This document shows, piece by piece, positions 13,936 through 15,770 of a stretch of 15,770 nt of DNA. Position 1 is the first letter of the stretch; each line of letters begins with the position of its first letter. Position numbers and translations under genes: made by a program. Source of the DNA: Betaproteobacteria bacterium (lineage in GTDB: Bacteria > Pseudomonadota > Gammaproteobacteria > Burkholderiales > Casimicrobiaceae); contig JAAFHR010000018.1 of NCBI GenBank assembly GCA_013298455.1, positions 1 through 15,770 of the forward strand, read 5' to 3'. Under the pieces are notes generated by a model. The model worked only from the letters and a program-made list of their open reading frames with translations, had not been told where the DNA came from and ran no database searches.

Positions 13936-15069
13936 TCAAACTACCTGAACCCGCCCGCCCCGACCATCCATTTCTATAGCAATTTGAACTGGTAAAAACT
14001 GCTCAACCACTAGCGCATTGGTTCGCGTGTGCTCACTGATTTCCGTTGCAGAAAACGAACCTCCGCCCGCGAGCGCCAACAGCAGTAGCAACTGATCCGC
14101 CAGATGCGGCCCCACGGGCAGGCTGCGGGTTTGATAGTTGCGGATCTCACGCGCGAGCTTCTTCGCCACCGTCTCTGAGCTCACGCCTTGCTCGCCGAGC
14201 TGCATGAACACTTCCGTCACGTTCTCGAATTCCAAGGTCGCAATCAGCGCATTGCCGGGTCCTTCGTTTTGTCGTGCAGCGACGCGTCGCAATTGCTCGC
14301 CGCTCCAATTCATTAACTTGCCGAGCGTCGCCAATTCACGCTCCGCCACGCTTGACGAGACGCCCGCAACGACCACCTCGGCATAAGCCGCTCGCAGCTC
14401 GCCGCGCTCGTGCAGATGCAGCGGCATCAGCGGCTGCGGCGTGATCGTCGCGACGATCTCGCCACCGCCAGCCGGGTAGAAACCATGGCGATTGAGGGCG
14501 AGCCCAAAGGCTCCCTCTCCCCCGGAGGGAGAGGGTTGGGGAGAGGGGGATCGCGAATCGGAGAGCGATGCTTGCCTCCTCAAATCAGCGTCCCCCTCTC
14601 CCCCAGCCCCTCTCCCTCCGGTGGAGAGGGGAGCAGCGGTGCACGCATTCACCATCCGCCCAAACGCGCGTTCAATAAACTGAAATGGCGGCGCCATAGG
14701 ATTGTGCGTGCCGCCGACGAGCGTAATCTCGCTCGGTGAATCGGCCATCAGTAGCGGCGGCAACACCGTCTGCAAAACCAGCGTCGTGCTCCCCGCGCCA
14801 TCAATCGCAAATCGATAGTTTCCGCTCGTCACTTGACTCGGCGCAAACTCAAGCGTTTGCGAACCAATCGCCGCCCCCGAGACCTCCGCGTTCGAAATCT
14901 GCTGCGCCGCATTCACACACATCAAATGCTGCCGCATCAGCCCAGGTTTGCTGTGCTTCGCACGAATCTGCTCAATGCGAAACGGTTGCCCCGTACAGAT
15001 GGAGAGCGCCAACGCCGTGCGCAAAATTTGTCCGCCGCCTTCGCCGGTGGCGCCGTTGAGATGGATCAT
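13936..15069 (-). CDS. rtcA: RNA 3'-terminal phosphate cyclase with in-frame repeat insertion
   Basis: This 377-residue protein is RtcA, which uses ATP to convert RNA 3'-phosphates to 2',3'-cyclic phosphates. Family motifs are GEGGGQILRTALALS (9-23), GGTHNPMAPPF (119-129), HGFYPAGGGE (195-204) and HLADQLL (322-328) with the His that carries AMP (H322 here). Typical RtcA has about 340 residues. The extra length is a Gly/Ser/Pro-rich segment at about 145-187, encoded by two inverted copies of a GC-rich repeat that does not break the frame. The ATG at 15069 gives the normal MIHLNG start, with GAGAA upstream. It follows rtcB on the same strand and probably forms an rtcBA unit. The insertion falls just before HGFYPAGGG, likely in a surface loop, so activity may survive. 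Confidence 0.93.
   Translation of the reverse strand: MIHLNGATGEGGGQILRTALALSICTGQPFRIEQIRAKHSKPGLMRQHLMCVNAAQQISNAEVSGAAIGSQTLEFAPSQVTSGNYRFAIDGAGSTTLVLQTVLPPLLMADSPSEITLVGGTHNPMAPPFQFIERAFGRMVNACTAAPLSTGGRGAGGEGDADLRRQASLSDSRSPSPQPSPSGGEGAFGLALNRHGFYPAGGGEIVATITPQPLMPLHLHERGELRAAYAEVVVAGVSSSVAERELATLGKLMNWSGEQLRRVAARQNEGPGNALIATLEFENVTEVFMQLGEQGVSSETVAKKLAREIRNYQTRSLPVGPHLADQLLLLLALAGGGSFSATEISEHTRTNALVVEQFLPVQIAIEMDGRGGRVQVV
14509..14637. repeat. inverted pair of CCCTCTCCC-type palindromic repeats inserted in rtcA
   Basis: Two GC-rich units, about 14509-14550 and 14591-14633, are near reverse complements of each other around a 40-base centre. Each unit is itself a hairpin, for example CCCTCTCCC (14513-14521) with GGGAGAGGG (14527-14535). 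This is the arrangement of a dispersed palindromic doublet normally found between genes. Here it lies in coding sequence at 43 codons (129 bases) and keeps the rtcA frame. Confidence 0.85.
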
Positions 15070-15143
15070 GTTTTTGTTCTCGTTGCTTTTGTCGTGCCTA
15101 GACGAGCGCAATTCACGCAAGCAGAGCAGTGATGTTTAGATTT

Positions 15144-15213
15144 CCATTCGCCCTGAGCTTGTCGAAGGCTTTGTGGCGCGCCACCAAGGCAACGACCAGC
15201 TCAGCCCGAACGG
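15144..15213. repeat. 70-base inverted repeat, CCCTGAGCTTGTCGAAGG type
   Basis: Left arm 15144-15178 and right arm 15179-15213 are imperfect reverse complements that meet at a perfect 12-bp palindrome, GTGGCGCGCCAC (15173-15184). The left arm carries CGCCCTGAGCTTGTCGAAGG, a motif I recognise as a common dispersed repeat of proteobacteria. It lies between rtcB and rtcA and could form a strong RNA hairpin there. Confidence 0.75.
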
Positions 15214-15241
15214 ACGTCGAGGGCGATAGGTTGTACGTTTT

Positions 15242-15275
15242 GTAGGGCGGGTATCCTGTGTGACTACGCACCCTA
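15242..15275. repeat. GTAGGG-type hairpin overlapping the rtcB stop
   Basis: GTAGGGCGGGT (15242-15252) pairs with ACGCACCCTAC (15265-15275), two mismatches in 11. The right arm includes the rtcB stop codon. Its GTAGGG opening resembles the repeat at 6847-6876. With the 70-base inverted repeat it makes up most of the rtcB-rtcA gap. Confidence 0.45.
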
Positions 15276-15770
15276 CCCCTTCACACAAACCATCTGTTTC
15301 AAGGTGTAAACAATCTCAACCAAATCGCGCTGCGCTTCCATCACGGCGTCGATGTCTTTGTAGGCCATCGGGATTTCGTCGATCACGTCTTCGTCCTTTC
15401 GGCATTCAACGCCTTCGGTCGCTTTGATTTGATCGGCAATCGTGAAGCGCTTTTTCGCTTGCGTGCGGCTCATGGTGCGGCCTGCGCCGTGGCTGCATGA
15501 CATGAAGCTTTCAGCGTTTCCTTTTCCGCGTACGATGTAGCTTTTGGCGCCCATCGAACCCGGAATGATGCCAAGCTCGCCCGCCTTCGCGCTTACCGCG
15601 CCCTTGCGGGTGACCAGAATATCTTCCCCAAAGTGCGTTTCACGCGACACGTAGTTGTGGTGACAATTCACCGCTTCGAGGTGGCTCTCAAACGGCTTCG
15701 CAATCACCGTTCGCGCCGCCGCAATCACGCGCTGCATCATCACTTCGCGATTCATCTTGGCGAATTGTTG
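15273..15770 (-). CDS. rtcB: RNA-splicing ligase RtcB, C-terminal part (cut by window edge)
   Basis: The visible 165 residues are the C-terminal 40% of RtcB, the GTP- and Mn-dependent ligase that joins 2',3'-cyclic-phosphate or 3'-phosphate RNA ends to 5'-OH ends. The frame stays open to the window edge, and the edge codons (QQFAK before MNREVMM) match the RtcB interior, so the true start lies outside. Visible motifs are NCHHNYV (metal-binding His pair, 35-41 of the fragment), the GIIPGSMGAKSYIVRGKGN loop, and SCSHGAGRTMSR with the His that becomes guanylylated (94 of the fragment). The protein ends in CVKG, as is usual. rtcA follows 203 bases downstream. No RtcR regulator is visible in the window. 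Confidence 0.95.
   Translation of the reverse strand, partial: QQFAKMNREVMMQRVIAAARTVIAKPFESHLEAVNCHHNYVSRETHFGEDILVTRKGAVSAKAGELGIIPGSMGAKSYIVRGKGNAESFMSCSHGAGRTMSRTQAKKRFTIADQIKATEGVECRKDEDVIDEIPMAYKDIDAVMEAQRDLVEIVYTLKQMVCVKG

Noticed and set aside
14509..14637. rtcA as a pseudogene broken by a repeat
   Set aside because: The insertion is a multiple of three with no stop codon, and all conserved RtcA motifs on both sides remain in one frame, so the gene is called intact with an insertion.
14509..14637. CRISPR array
   Set aside because: Only two units, in inverted orientation and themselves palindromic, without regularly spaced direct repeats or cas genes.

Overview
The window looks like a chromosomal segment from a betaproteobacterium, probably Burkholderiales. 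This rests on a moderately GC-rich, densely packed sequence, a Bug/TctC-type periplasmic binding protein (a family greatly expanded in Betaproteobacteria), and several intergenic inverted-repeat families typical of these genomes. No species call is possible from the sequence alone. Genes fill almost all of it. The two longest gene-free gaps are about 2436-2650 and 15070-15272, both holding long inverted repeats, and no gap reaches 300 bases.

Region 1 (47-729, minus strand) is a VapBC-like toxin-antitoxin pair: a Phd/YefM-type antitoxin followed by a PIN-domain toxin whose TTG start overlaps the antitoxin stop. Region 2 (792-9440, minus strand) is the core of the window. In transcription order it reads: LacI-family regulator; iron-sulfur subunit of a succinate dehydrogenase/fumarate reductase-like complex; two small SdhC-like membrane anchors; a Bug substrate-binding protein; alpha and beta subunits of a class I fumarase/tartrate dehydratase-type hydro-lyase; the flavoprotein subunit of the complex; and, after a 215-base gap, a ThDP-dependent acetolactate synthase-like enzyme. 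Most junctions overlap or lie within 2 bases, so this reads as one catabolic operon for an unidentified, perhaps substituted, C4-type dicarboxylate. The flavoprotein has Cys where canonical SdhA/FrdA carry the flavin-linked His.

Region 3 (9534-13093, plus strand) runs divergently from the regulator. It encodes a NitT/TauT-type ABC importer with two different permeases, an ATPase and a periplasmic binding protein. A 20-bp palindrome with a central CG, typical of LacI-family operators, lies between the two transcription units. The regulator probably controls the importer and perhaps the operon, which links uptake to catabolism. A ModA-like orphan binding protein (13184-13927) follows on the same strand.

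Region 4 (13936-15770, minus strand) is an RNA repair locus: the 3' part of rtcB (RNA ligase, cut by the window edge) followed by rtcA (RNA 3'-phosphate cyclase). The rtcA frame carries an in-frame insertion of about 129 bases made of two inverted copies of a GC-rich repeat, adding about 43 residues. No tRNA, rRNA, CRISPR array or intact insertion sequence was seen.
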